NCBI GenBank assembly: GCA_963921935.1
Contig: OY998179.1
Location: 27,215,114 to 27,279,113, forward strand
Direction of reading: 5' to 3'
Length of the DNA stretch: 64,000 nucleotides
From: Galeruca laticollis
Taxonomy: Eukaryota > Arthropoda > Insecta > Coleoptera > Chrysomelidae
Below, piece after piece: positions 10,665 to 22,135 of this stretch. The notes beneath the pieces were generated by a model. The model had not been told where the DNA came from. It saw only the letters and a program-made list of their open reading frames with translations, and did no database searches. The translations under genes and the position numbers were made by a program. Each line of letters opens with the position of its first letter. The first letter of the stretch is position 1.

Positions 10665-11760
10665 TAGCCCAAGAGCCCGCGACGGCCAGACATTCGTTAT
10701 TTTATGAAAGCTGAAAGTTTATTTGTGCATGTCCCACACAGGCGACAACGACCAGCGTGGAGATTGGATTATGGTTACTTGGGCAGATAACAGGTAGTAA
10801 GGGTACCTCAAATTCGAATCACATTAGAAATCACGTCATCCATTGCCGGACACTTAGTACAGTTGCAACCCACTGCCAAACACCCATAAACTTCAATAAA
10901 TTGAAATTATACTTACGTTATAGTATAAAAGCTGAATTTTATATAAGATACTGCCTGTTGGTACGAGCGAGAGGCAACAACTGTTCCAGCGGGTGCAAAT
11001 GAGATAGGGAGAAAATTACAAATACCATTTTAAATGGTGTGAGGGGGATCAAGTTATGTCAGCGATTCTCTCAAAACTCAATCAGGTATGTAATTATTAA
11101 GTTAAATTTGTATTACATAATTTTTTAATTATTCAAAATTGTATTAACTTTGTAAATATTTTATCGGAAACTGATATGGAGAAGGTGATATTGACGACGA
11201 TCAAGCCACGGACTAGAGTAGTAGTGACGAAGATGAAGGAATGAAAATATCGAAGATAACGATGATGGATTTCTTAAACGATCGCAATAGACTCAACTCC
11301 CTATCTCACTCACACCCGCTTGAACAATTGTTGCCTCGCGCTCACACATACAGCAGACTTTCAATGCGTCTGGCGAAATGTAAAAACTATTAAAACTGTC
11401 CGGCAACTGCGGTTATATTTTTTATACGTCACCAAGTACCATATATAAAACTCAGCTTTTATACTATAACGTAAATATAATTTATTAAAAGGGTATCTGG
11501 CAGGGGGTAGCAAGTGTCCGGCAATGTATGACGTGATGATGTTATTCCGATGAAAATATAGAGAAATAGAGCTTTATACTTTAACGAATTTGAGCTACTA
11601 TTTTATACATCTTTACTTCCTGTTATCTGCCCAAGTAACCATCATTCAAAGTCCATAGTCGGTAATCGTTTTTATCTGTGTTGGAGACATGCACAGAGAA
11701 ACTTTCAGCTTTTAGAAAATAAGGAAGGTCTGGCCATCGCGAGCTCTTGCTCTATTATGT
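10665..11760. mobile_element. Inverted-repeat (foldback or MITE-like) element, about 1.1 kb
   Basis: Sequence from about 10668 (AGCCCGCGACGGCCAGAC) rightward to about 11000 (GGCAACAACTGTTCCAGCGG) is repeated in reverse complement between about 11745 and 11300. Shared blocks include GCTGAAAGTTT, GGTTACTTGGGCAGATAACAGG, CATTGCCGGACACTT and TTACGTTATAGTATAAAAGC. The right arm has an extra 100-130 bp. The spacer (about 11010-11290) has no coding. Non-autonomous; the superfamily is not determined and no target duplication was recognised. Confidence 0.75.
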
Positions 11761-12023
11761 TTATTCGCATCTGAACTTTTAATGAGTGTCTCATACTTGT
11801 TCTCCAGTTTGAGTTGCACTAGTTTCTTTTTAGATTCTTGTATTGCTTGCTAATACCCCATATTTTTCTTGAAATTAGAAATTCGTTTACAGATGTGCTC
11901 CACATTCGAATCCACATAAATGTTCAAATAAATCGACCTTAATACATATTTGATAAGAGTACCTATTGATTTTACTTATCGATTTATTTTTCATGATTTT
12001 GAGTTTTATTGTTTTGATTGAAG
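11761..12023. other. Upstream intron of serine protease homolog (inferred)
   Basis: AT-rich, no gene. It ends in a polypyrimidine-poor AG before the exon. The previous exon was not found. Confidence 0.4.
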
Positions 12024-12365
12024 GAACAAGGACGAATCAAAGAACCTCACCCAAATTACATGCAAAGGTGGACAATACGAAGGCGAAATAATTTGCTGTC
12101 AACAGAATTATACCGATTGGACCGAAATAAGAGATTTAGACTATAAGAGTACTGCAACACAACAGTTTTATGAGTGCGGAGTGCAAAGACCTCGAATTAA
12201 CGTGCGTGTCTTTACTGAAGAAACAAATGACGTTCCTATTAATGGAGAATTTCCTTGGATGGTGGCTATTTACAGAAAGAACAAAGCGGGGAACTGGGTT
12301 TTTAATTGCAGTGGGGCCTTGATACACTCTAAGGTTATTTTGACGGCCAATCATTACTTTCGAAG
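12024..12365 (+). CDS. Clip-domain serine protease homolog, exon with end of clip and start of protease domain
   Basis: The open frame holds the end of a clip domain (ITCKGGQYEGEIICC), a linker, ECGVQRPRINVRVF, then the start of an S1 protease domain with GEFPWMVAIYRKNKAG, FNCSGALIHSKVILTANHYF. It matches insect clip-domain (CLIPA-type) secreted homologs that act in haemolymph immune cascades. There is no RIVGG-type activation sequence, as in non-catalytic homologs. The usual TAAHC motif is TANHY: His is kept, but the Cys that pairs with the Cys of FNCSG is Tyr. The exon ends CGAAG/GTGAGT and joins in phase to 26177. The acceptor at 12023 is a guess; 12030 is possible. Earlier exons, including any signal peptide, are not seen. 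Confidence 0.85.
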
Positions 12366-13863
12366 GTGAGTGTAGAGTACAAAATGAAATAAATATTCTA
12401 ATGGTATTTTTTAAAAGAAAAATAACGTCGACTTTTAGTAAAGTGATACCATAAACGATTGGGAGTTCACGACTTTTGCTCTGACGAATATAGCGTTGCT
12501 TTAACTCAATTTTATTTTACCGAATCGTAGCACAATCGAGATATAAAAAGGTTTCCAAAAAGTTTTATCCAAATGTGAAAAAAGCTTATATTACATTTCG
12601 CAATACAAAAATTTATATATTTTCTTTTATTGAAATAACTCTCAATTTTTATCTGGGAAATCATTATTTTTTGCTACATATAACAATTTCGTGATTCTCC
12701 ATAGTTTAGTGGAACGGTGCTCTGTCTGCTAACCAAGAGGGCTCGGGTTCAAATCCGGGTCTGTATAACATCGTAATTAAAAATTAAGAGTGCCACCTGT
12801 TGGAACGCAATGGCAAATCACCGAAAGTATTAGGCCTAGTACAGCCTCTCAACATAGATGTTCGGATACGTCGTTAAACTGTAGGTCCTTTCTATCTGTG
12901 GTAACTGGAGAACACAACACAGGTAGAAGTGAGAGATCGCCTACGTCCGATCACACCGATATGGCAGTGTAAGAAGAATAAGATGATGGCAATTTTCCTC
13001 TCCCCTACAGTTTGAACGTACTTGGCTCGTCTTTCCAACTGTATACATTTTTTGGCACACGCTGTATAAAGACCATTTTCCTAAAATCATAAATACTTTT
13101 TTGGATCCTATTATCATTTTAATAAACATTTCGACATGTTTTCAAATTTAAACCTACCTTACTCTTCAGTCAACATCATTATTTTTTATTTTCCCTATAT
13201 AACACCCATTATTTTGAAACCTTGATTGATGTAGGTGCACTAGATTTGTAAAGTATTGTCGTTCACTGCTACATAACAGGTTGATGTATTGTTTTTCTTC
13301 GTTAAGTTTTTGTAATGAAGGACCAGTCGTAATTTTAAATAACGTTTAATGTAAACACTTGAATCACGACAAATATGCCAACGTAAATCAGCTTACAAAA
13401 AATTTCAAGGAAGGTAGAAACAACAAAATGACCACAGCGAGTTGATAGGTGCTGACGCTTGACAATAATTTGTCAACGTAGAAGTGTCAAAGCCATCAAA
13501 TCAGACAAAGTAGTTGAGAAAATTAATAATATGCTATTATTAAAAAAATAACGTCTAACCTCACAAAATGAGATAACTTTTACGCATGCTAAAGTGTTAA
13601 GTATAATTACTAATATGCTCAATTATGAATGTTGAATGTTACCTGAAAAGTCAAAAGGAAAATAAAACCAAAAATATAAATATTTTATGGATTGGTTTTT
13701 ATTGCATTGCAAGGTACAGCAAAAATGTTATTTTCAACAAACCATTTGCCATTTTTTATGACTAGTTCATCTCATAACATTAAACGGTACAGTCAAAATA
13801 TTTCCCACCTTTCTTTTTGTCATTTCAGTATCTAACCATTTTATGTGTAGGATAAAAACTATT
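12366..13863. other. First part of the 13.8-kb intron of the serine protease homolog
   Basis: Begins with a consensus donor (GTGAGT). AT-rich, with a tRNA-like sequence at 12695-12770 and otherwise nothing recognised up to the MULE. Confidence 0.6.
12695..12770 (+). repeat. tRNA-like sequence with A and B boxes (pseudo-tRNA or SINE head)
   Basis: TAGTTTAGTGG (12702-12712) fits the RNA polymerase III A box and GGTTCAAATCC (12746-12756) fits the B box, at normal tRNA spacing. A T-arm stem can form around the B box. The acceptor and anticodon stems do not pair properly, so this is not a functional tRNA. A tRNA-derived SINE extending to about 13000 is possible but its tail was not found. Confidence 0.45.
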
Positions 13864-14013
13864 GTGTACTTCACGTCGCGAAAGTGGTTTTATGGGCCGC
13901 ATTTTCGGAATTCGCCGACACATTAGCCGCTCGGAACGACTCGGGTAATGCGAATCTCAGACTCGTAAAGTCCCGACGTATTGGACTAAGGCGTCGGGGA
14001 TTTACAAAACGTT
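13864..14013. repeat. MULE left terminal inverted repeat
   Basis: Inverted match to 16276-16482, ending in GGCGTCGGGGATTTAC. High similarity over the inner 100 bp. Confidence 0.85.
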
Positions 14014-14063
14014 AAATGTCAGTTTGTCAATATTTGTTAGGCATAGTTATGTACGTATATGTA

Positions 14064-14313
14064 CAGTGAGGTTTATTAGATTGGAAAATGTAAATAATAT
14101 TTGCCTATCTAATTTTATTAAAAAACCTGGGACACGTCAAATATTAAATTTGAATGGCCATCTTATTAAAAAAAATATGTAGTGATGACGTCACAGCAAC
14201 GTCCTATTATAACAAGATGCCCTTTTAAATTTAAAATTTGACGCGTCTGAGCTTTTTTTTGTAAATTACACAGGGCGAGTATTATTTACATTTACCATTC
14301 TAAAAAACTCACT
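14064..14313. mobile_element. Palindromic MITE nested in the MULE, 250 bp
   Basis: The left half (starting CAGTGAGGTTTATTAGA) is the imperfect reverse complement of the right half (ending TCTAAAAAACTCACTA), centred near TGATGACGTCACA at about 14200. Flanking TA dinucleotides suggest a Tc1/mariner-type MITE. No coding. Confidence 0.65.
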
Positions 14314-14455
14314 ATATATAGGTACATAGGTACATATTCACAAAAATAAATAAAAAAAATGTTGCAACGTTTATTAATAAAAAAATTTGAAAAATAAAAG
14401 GTAATATTTTCATTTTTTTTTATTTATTCCCCTCTAAATCCACATTATTTTCAAC

Positions 14456-16143
14456 ACATATCGCCAAGGAATGGAGTGCTTTTTAACTGTTTTTTTAAAT
14501 TGTTGAGACTTTCTTCCACTACACATTGCTTTCTTTCCTGTCATTTTCGTCTTTCTTCGTCCAATTGATGTAGGCATGTAGCATGCTGTCGTTTCTTTTT
14601 ACAGACTACGCCTTTGTATTTAAAATCTGTATGCAAACCAGATAATAAAGTCTGCTCTGAGTTAGCATGTTTATCACAATTCTTTAAATATTCTTTAATC
14701 GCAGGATAGAATATTGATGTACTTCTATCCAAATATTCCATGATTTTTTTTGAGTGTTGTTCCCATTTTTTTTAATTTCGGCAATATCATGATCTTCGTA
14801 CTTAATGTCATCAACTTTATCACCAACAATACTCATAACAAAATTACAATTTTGTGAAGAAACTGAGTTTATATAAACATCTTTAGTAGTGTTTTGGCCC
14901 ATTGAAACATTTTCAATTGGCGAAAATAGTTGTGCACCTGCCTGCTTTCCGGTGGCAATATGGTAAAGATGGCATTTAACATTCAATGATAAGGTGTTAA
15001 AAACTGAATGTACATTAATTTTTGTTAGAACTGCTGCCTGGTGTTTACAATGTTTACCGGTAAATCCCTGTGGACACGTACACTTGAAAACCAGTAAATA
15101 GACGATGTAGGTGACATTCCTATTGGTTTCACTTTTAACTTCATATTCAAAGTCATTAAGTTGAACTATATTTTCAGCAGTCACGTTCTTTTCATCAGGC
15201 AAATAACGACTAATAACTGTCTTAGATGCTCGTTTCAGCAAAATATCCAAAATTCGTTGCTTATAATAAAATTCAAAGTTAGTAGTAATAAAGTCGCAAA
15301 GTTGGGGTAAATTAAACGCTTTCGTCCTTTCCAAGGGTATATCTTTTAGCAGTCTAAATACGACTTCTATGTAATTGTTGGTGACAGTTCCCCTTAGTGG
15401 TAAATGTTGCCGATATAAAAGGCACCAAGTGTCAGCTCTCTCCATCATATTACTTACGTATTTTGTGAAATTATCATATTTGCAATTTTTAGTAAATTCC
15501 AAACAAGAGTTTTCTAGGTCTTCATATGTTTTGGATACAAGAATATTTCGAAAATATTTGTAGCAGTTTTGTACGAAATTCCACAACATATGGCCATTTT
15601 GGCATATAAGCATCATTGTTTTTTGATTTTGTGTCTGGATTATATCGCTTTATAGTTACCGATAATTTTGCTGGACAGTTTATGTTTCTAGAAATCCTTT
15701 TTCTAGAATTTTCATTTTTCTTTTTTTGCTTTACGTTAAAATGACAGTGATATAATCTTTTAAATATTATGCGTGGCTTTTCAGTACCAAGCTTAAAGGT
15801 TTTTGAAATTCTCAAAGTTACTTTTTGAGTATTTTCCAATTCAGTCAACCATTTCTACAACAAAAAACCAATTAGTTTAAGATTCTGTTTATTCTTCAAA
15901 GTAATAAGATTCTATATTCCAAATTCATAAATAAAAAATTGTAATTATTATTTTTCCTATTAATATATTTATATTTCGTATGTTTTTGATTTTACAGTTC
16001 GGCAAATATATCATATTACACAAACTTAATGTTAAAATACCAAAATCTACATACCTCAAAATCTTTTTGCTCACTTATTTGCAACCTAATCGTATTGGAT
16101 GACGTATCTTTGTAAGGCACATTTGGTAATGTCCCTGGATCCA
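14456..16143 (-). pseudogene. MULE transposase, catalytic core deleted, SWIM zinc finger kept
   Basis: Exon 1 is about 16143-16057 (MDPGTLPNVPYKD ... SEQKDFE, donor GTATGT). Exon 2 starts near 15852 with KWLTELENTQKVTLRIS and holds a zinc-finger-like region with YHCHFNV and INCPAKLSV. At about 15580 it passes into the C-terminal half. There ERADTWCLLYRQHLPLRG and TNNYIEVVFRLLKD are followed by the SWIM finger, FKCTCPQGFTGKHCKH (C-x-C-x7-C-x-H) near 15090-15040. Another frameshift near 14745 leads to a Lys/Arg-rich tail ending about 14456. Intact MULE transposases have some 250 residues with the DDE triad between these parts; here they are missing, so the product cannot transpose by itself. 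Confidence 0.8.
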
Positions 16144-16275
16144 TTTTATTAAATTAGTTTTAATATTTATTTTTTCATTTATTTGAATAGTACCTATAGC
16201 TTGTTACTGTTCTAGAAACTTAACAAAAATATACACGTACTTACTTGGCAATGCGCACATGTATTTTATATTTTA

Positions 16276-16482
16276 CATAGGTAAATCCCCGACGCATTGG
16301 TCCAATACGTCGGGACTTTACGAGTCTGAGATTCGCAATACCCGAGTCGTTCCGAGCGGCTAATGTGTGTGCGAATTCCAAAAAGGCTTCCGGGCCTCCA
16401 GAAGTGGCCAGGCTCGGCTACACCTCGTCTGGCCATTTCTTGTGTCGACACGGAAAACTAGCACTTTCGCGACTGGGTACAC
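16276..16482. repeat. MULE right terminal inverted repeat
   Basis: Inverted partner of 13864-14013, with about 70 extra bases (roughly 16377-16450). Confidence 0.85.
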
Positions 16483-16806
16483 AAATAGCTATTATTATCA
16501 CTATTATTCCATATGATTCACCCAGTTTCTAGCTGTGAGTGTATACGTTTAATTATAAAGGCTATCTAATGTCACACTGACGTTTCTAATATATTTCAAT
16601 TAAATATCTGTCACCAGAAATCAAGATGTGTCACTGTCACAAATTACAATTTTCCTAGTTAAATAAGCAAATTTATTTTAATCTAAAAAACATTCAAAAT
16701 CATTAACAAATAACATATACAATATATTCAATTCAAATTCGTTTTGTGTCAAACCTACAAATCATCAAACAGCAAATCTTAGTCTTTAACAGAATACAAT
16801 ATATTA
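16483..16806. other. Intron sequence between MULE and pogo element
   Basis: AT-rich. Nothing recognised. Confidence 0.5.
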
Positions 16807-19424
16807 AGGTATATACAGCCAATATGGCCATGCCAAGACATTTTATTTTTTTACATCACGATGTTTGAACTATTCAAAATTTTGGATAAGCTATAGTATG
16901 AAATACATTATTAGGCTGATATTGTGAGTAATTAAAAGTCAACCATATTGACCATTACAAAAATATTAGTAATATAAAAAATAGGTGCAACTGGCCATAT
17001 TGCCAACCAGGTGTATGGCAATATGGCCATACAAAATATTGTTTATCTAATGAATGTTATTCCGGAATAATTGAATTAAAAGGTCAAAATATGCAAGTCC
17101 AAAAAATAAATTTATTATGACGGGTCAAAACAGATTTTTCATTCATAAGAATCAAACTTTCACTCACAATCTGGACATATGAAAATCTCTATGACACTGT
17201 TTTTGGTGAGTCCAATGCACTCCTCATGGACATAATCCTCGCATTCAACACATAAGCGCATATCGATTTGCCTATCCTCCCGGCAGAGTTTACAATACCA
17301 AGACTCCTTTAAAATTTTACCATGTGGTTATGGTGTTTTCGATATTATGGATTTTTTTGGATATTTGTACATGAGTCTTTAGTTTTGTTTTCTTTATTGA
17401 ACAGGTTTCTTGTAACAACTTGGGCTCTACTGTTCAGAGCAGGTTTACTGGGTTTCTTAGCTTTGGTTGGCGCTTGATCCGGAGTTGGCAGCATCTCAGT
17501 AAAATAGTTGTTCTCGTTCAAGGTAAGATCTTCTACAATTTGTTCTTCAGAATAAGATTTATCAGATTTATCGTGTACACTGAATAGATCCTCTGTATCA
17601 CTGCTACTGTCATCATGGGTCGAAGTTCTGTTTTTAGTACTGGTTTTCTTTTGTAATATTACACCAGATGTGGATGGACCAGCAACGAAAGAAATTGAGT
17701 AATCGACATCATTTTCCTTATTCTCTAATAAACTAGATGTATGTCGAATTGTTTTTTGAGACATTTGTTGTTGCTGTTGAGTTTATTGGTCCTGATTTTG
17801 ACTTGTGATGGTGCTGGGACCAAATGCAATCTCTGGAATTGCATTCCCATTTAAAGGATATATACCTGTTGTCTTGAAGCCAGCTTTAATATTTGACAAC
17901 ATGGTCATTCTTCTATTCCAAACAGCTGAAAATATGCTTCCAAATGCATCTTACTAATAGAACGTTCTTCTGGATGCTTGGAAAAATATTTTACAACCTC
18001 ATCATCCCAGTAGTACTCAAACGCTCTAATGACAACGTTATCCATTCAAACAATACAACGTAATATCGAATCTGTCAGCGGTTTCCAAAATACTGAAATC
18101 CAAGTGATACTTGGCTCCATTAAAAATAAGCAGAACCTGACCTTGAACCTCAAACATTGAAAAATGCTCTATCCAACCAGAAAGTGCTGCTTGTGTCATG
18201 CTACCTTTTTTCAGTCATAAGTACTGAAGTCCCTGCAGGCATTGAATCACCCCATTCCTGTTTTTGACTCTTTCCTTTAAATAAAATTACGGGAGGTATT
18301 GCTGCTCCCATAGCGTTACCATAGGCAACAACAGAAACATTTTGTGCGTGTTCGTTCGTAACGACATGTATCCGTCATGCCCCTTTTGCAGCTAATACCT
18401 TTTGTTGATGATGCAAACAGAGCCTACATCCTTTTTCGTCGATATTATAGATTCTCTCAGGATGTTAAATTATATTCAAAGATCTCATTATTTCTTCTAG
18501 CTTGGTGAAATGGGCATCAACGATAAATTTGTTTAGTTTTTGGGCCCTTGACGGGTCTAAATTTTGTGCTTTTCTAACTCGGATTTGAGGGTTTCTTTCC
18601 ATATATCCCTTTAGCCAATATCGTCCAGCCTTTTCTTTTCCCTCTTTAGAAGGATTTGGAATATTATTCAACTTAGTATACCGGTAAACACATCGACGAA
18701 GTACACTTGCAGTGAGCGGGTAATCTACTTGGGATAAGCGAATGATTCTTCGACTTAATTCAGTTTCTTGTTCTTGGGGTAAGATTGGCTTGCGGCCCAT
18801 AGCTGCTTTTCCAATCTCACCTTTTTCTACACAGCGCCTAAGGGCTCATCTTGGTAGACTGAAAGTGATACTCGCCTTATTTACTGACATGCCTCCTTTC
18901 ACAGCTTGAAGCGTGTGGGTTAAGTCTTCTTGCTTCCATTGGCCTCTTAAGCCCCTGGAGCGAATACGACCCATCTTTATTCCTGTAACAAGGGAGAAAA
19001 AATTATAAAAGAACAGTTATGATATCATTAACATACGTATTTCTACAAAAATGCACATGTATAGCAATAATGGCCATATTGCTCACATGTACCAAATCAA
19101 CCGTTTTTTTTCAAATATCATAAACTTATGAAAAAACTAACATTGCACAATTTAAACATAACATCAACTTAAACAATACTTACGTGATTGTTAGTAAAAC
19201 AGTAGATTTAAAAAATTTCACTTTTATATGCGGCAATTTTGAATTAAAATTTTTATTTGGAAAGCAGCACACACTCAGGCGGTTTGTTCAAGACTGATTA
19301 CTTTAGCGGCTGGTGTATTTGGCGAATATGCTGTTCATATATTTTGCACCGTCTACTTCAAATTTTAGGTAGTTACAGAGTTATGAGGAATTGGCCAACT
19401 TGGCCTTATTGGCTGCATATACCT
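16807..19424 (-). mobile_element. Pogo/Tigger-like element, 2.6 kb, decayed
   Basis: Inverted termini AGGTATATACAGCCAATA (16807) and, inverted, AGGTATATGCAGCCAATA (19424) are flanked by TA (16805-16806 and 19425-19426), as in the Tc1/mariner/pogo superfamily. The motif GGCCATATTG recurs inside both ends (16833, 16991-17032, 19069), probably transposase binding sites. Confidence 0.88.
17163..18975 (-). pseudogene. Pogo-like transposase with C-terminal PHD-type finger, decayed
   Basis: It starts at 18975 (MGRIRSRGLRGQWKQEDL), a psq-type helix-turn-helix, interrupted by a stop near 18846. It continues with a CENP-B-type domain (LTASVLRRCVYRYTKLNNIP, GRYWLKGYMERNPQIRVRK; 18800-18530). The DDE_1 core is broken, with YNIDEKG near 18445 and SVVAYGNAMGAAIPPVILFK near 18330-18280. 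An acidic linker (17764-17345) follows. A Cys/His finger ends the protein (WYCKLCRED ... CVECEDYVHEEC ... ICPDCE, 17310-17163), like the PHD-type finger found on some insect pogo/Jerky transposases. Multiple stops and frameshifts lie in the catalytic part. Confidence 0.8.
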
Positions 19425-20254
19425 TATCTATAAAAATACAAATTTAAAATTATGTGCAATGATCAAATTGAATCCCCAAGTACATTCATCAAAAAAAGCA
19501 GAAAATTTATTGTAATCACTAAATGTTCCGATAATTGTCAATGAATTTCCCGAAATGTCAAAAGTTAATCACGAATATAGATAATCATATCTTTGATTGA
19601 TTTATTATTTATATAAAAAGCTTGTTATTTTGATGAAACAATACATTATTTTTAATAATTACTCATTCAGAACAATGTCACGCATGATCTGCATTCGGGA
19701 CTGGAATCTGGATCAAACTCTAAATACAACTCATAATTTTAGGATCATACTTTGCGTATTACGAATCGTTTTTTACATTCTCGAAACACGCACATGCTTT
19801 AAATTGTTTGAGACCGAATAATAATTTAAAAGATTGATAAGACTATTTAACACGACATGTATAACTTGCCCTATATATTGAGAATTCTTTAAAATTAGAT
19901 CCTCTCCGTTCAAGATATCAAATAAAACTGACTTCCTTTTTCAAATCGACAACTTTCTTTTAAAAAAAAACTAAACTTGTTTGCTGACCTGTATTGTTCA
20001 CATTCCAAAAAAAATCTATAAAAAATTGAGATTTGTTCTTCTTTTATTACTTACTGAATACCTATAGTGACATCTGACCTCATCTTCAAATATTTCTTTT
20101 TATTATGACATGACCTATCCATCATTTCTTATATTCTGTGTGAAATGTCATACGAAACACAGTAAATACAAATTTGACACATACTGGGTATTTTACAAAT
20201 ATTGAATAACATACAATAATGGCTATATCAAAATTATTGAATCTCATATATGAA
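19425..20254. other. Intron sequence without recognisable gene
   Basis: AT-rich. A short ORF at 19597-19821 has no family features and is not supported. Confidence 0.5.
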
Positions 20255-22135
20255 ATTTCAATTTATTATACCCATCTTTATTTTCCCTCATTTTAACTGT
20301 CAATAACTTCTAAACGGTTTGAGATAGAAACATGCGGTTTTCAATAAAATATTTCATTTTTGCACAAGTTTTGTTTAAAAGAGTTAAGTTTTTTTTATTC
20401 GTTTTGCCTACGTCACAACAAAAATGGCGAACGTTTGACAATGTTTTTGTTGACTTTTATTAATAGAACACCCAGTATATTTTTTTGTAGTTTGAAAGAA
20501 CCTACCATTACCTACTTCTCAGTGCAAGATTTTTAAAATCGGTTAACGTGTAACTGAGCAATTAATTTTTAAAATGAGAGATACAAAGTAGTATTTAATC
20601 ACAAAACATAACAAGAATAAAATTCAATTTTATTCAAAACAAGACAAAGAAAAGAGTGATAGTTTTGATTAATTAAATGTTCAATGTGCCTATCTTCTTG
20701 ATGCCCTTCTTGATAAATACACTTGTTTAACATTACATATAAATTTGTAAAAGACTAGCGCAACATATCTTGGGTAATGCTGTAAATGCATGACGAATAT
20801 TAATCTTTGATTCATCCAAATTCTGTGGTGCAGAATTATACGCTAAAGATTTTACATATTCCCATACAAAAAAATTAGGAACTGTTAGGTCACGTGAATT
20901 AGGAGCCCATTCTACTGGACCACTTCCGCCAATCCTTTTGTCACCAAATTTATTAGAAATAAAGTTTCTAGCTATTAAAGAAAAGTGGGGGGGTACCCCA
21001 TCCTGCTAGAAATAGATTTCATTCCAATTACCATTTAATTGCACGTCTTGATCCAACTGTGAATAAAAAAATAATTCCAACATGTCTATATCTATATAAG
21101 TATTTCCATTGATTGTTCTTCAGCAAAAAAAAATGATCCATGTAATTTATTGTTGTTGACAGCACACCACACATTTACCTTAGGTGAATCTCTTTCTTAT
21201 TGTTCAAACTCGTGCGGATTTACTTCAGACCAAATCCTGCTATTATGTTTATTGGCTGCTCCAATTAAATGAAATGTGGCTTCAACAGACATTATTAGAT
21301 TGACGTTTGGTGTACTCCTTCTGAGATCCATTGATATTTCACACATAAAAACACGCTCTTCGAAGTCCTTCTTATTCAATTTTTGCTGAATTTGAATTTT
21401 ATGTGGTTTCAGTTTTCTTGCTTTCAAAATGTTATGACTTACTAATGTTGAAATAGGAAACAACTTTTCTTAACGACGATTTTGGATATCTCCTAACAAA
21501 GTCATATACAGCCATGGTGTCATCTAAATAATTGGTAATTGGTATTCTTTTCTTTCGAGATAATGTTTCTTTATAAGTGCGGGACCAACTTCTAATTGGT
21601 TTTGAAGTGAGTGGTTGTTTATTAAAATCTCTGAAAAAACGTCTTTGAGTTAAAATCACAGATTTTGTTTTAGCAAAGGTAAGTACAACATTTGCGTTTT
21701 CTACGTCTGAAAACACCATTTTCACACTAAAACACAATAACAATGACTGACAATTCGCAAAGTTGATGAAATTGACATAAAACTTCCAAAGCTTACTATG
21801 ATTATAAGTACTAAGTAAGCATCTCTCATTTTAAAAATATATTGCTCAGTCACTCGGTAATCGATTTAAAAAAAATTTGCGCTGATCGATAGGTAAAGGC
21901 CGGTTCTTTAAAACTACAAAAAAATATACTGGGTATTCTATTAACAAAAGTCAACAAAAACATTGTCAAACTTCCGCCATTTTTGTTGTGACGTAGGCAA
22001 GACGAATAAAAAAAACTTAACTTTTTTAAACAAAACTTGTGCGAACATTTTAGTGAAAACCGCATATTGCCATTTCAATCCGTTTAAATGTTATGGACAG
22101 TTAAAGTGAGGGAAAATAAAGATGGACACCTGGTA
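20255..22135 (-). mobile_element. Tc1/mariner-type element with long (about 300 bp) inverted termini
   Basis: Sequence from about 20262 (CATCTTTATTTTCCCTCA) to about 20590 (AAAATGAGAGATAC) recurs inverted from about 22130 to about 21815. Matching blocks include AAAAATGGCG with GACAATGTTTTTGTTGACTT, and ACTGAGCAAT with TTTTTAAAATGAGAGAT. The arms enclose a decayed transposase. The termini carry TATACC followed by the shared block. The exact end and TA duplication are uncertain. Confidence 0.8.
20740..21720 (-). pseudogene. Tc1/mariner (IS630) transposase with DUF4817-like N-terminus, decayed
   Basis: It starts at 21720 (MVFSDVENANVVLTF), a helix-turn-helix region like those of many insect IS630-type proteins, with TQRRFFRDFNKQP and IRSWSRTYKET. 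A frameshift near 21440 leads to FPISTLVSHNILKARKLKPH, then MSVEATFHLIGAANKHNSRI, where the usual Asp before Glu-Ala is Val. A TAA follows HEFEQ (21196-21198). RDSPKVNVWCAVNNNK, QDGVPPHFS and GSGPVEWAPNSRDLT can be read after it with more breaks. Lost catalytic Asp and several stops show it is dead. Confidence 0.75.

Larger units (their letters stand above)
13864..16482 (-). mobile_element. Mutator-like (MULE) element with internal deletion, 2.6 kb
   Basis: Long inverted termini: 13864 to about 14013 and 16482 to about 16276, both containing GTCGCGAAAGTG, the block around GCCGCTCGGAACGACTCGGG, and GACTCGTAAAGTCCCGACGT. The right arm has about 70 extra bases. The gene inside has the N-terminal zinc-finger region and the SWIM region of MULE transposases but not the catalytic middle. 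A 9-bp target duplication could not be confirmed. A MITE is nested at 14064. Confidence 0.85.

Noticed and set aside
12695..12770. Functional tRNA-Ser(GCT)
   Set aside because: A and B boxes fit, but the acceptor and anticodon stems do not pair.
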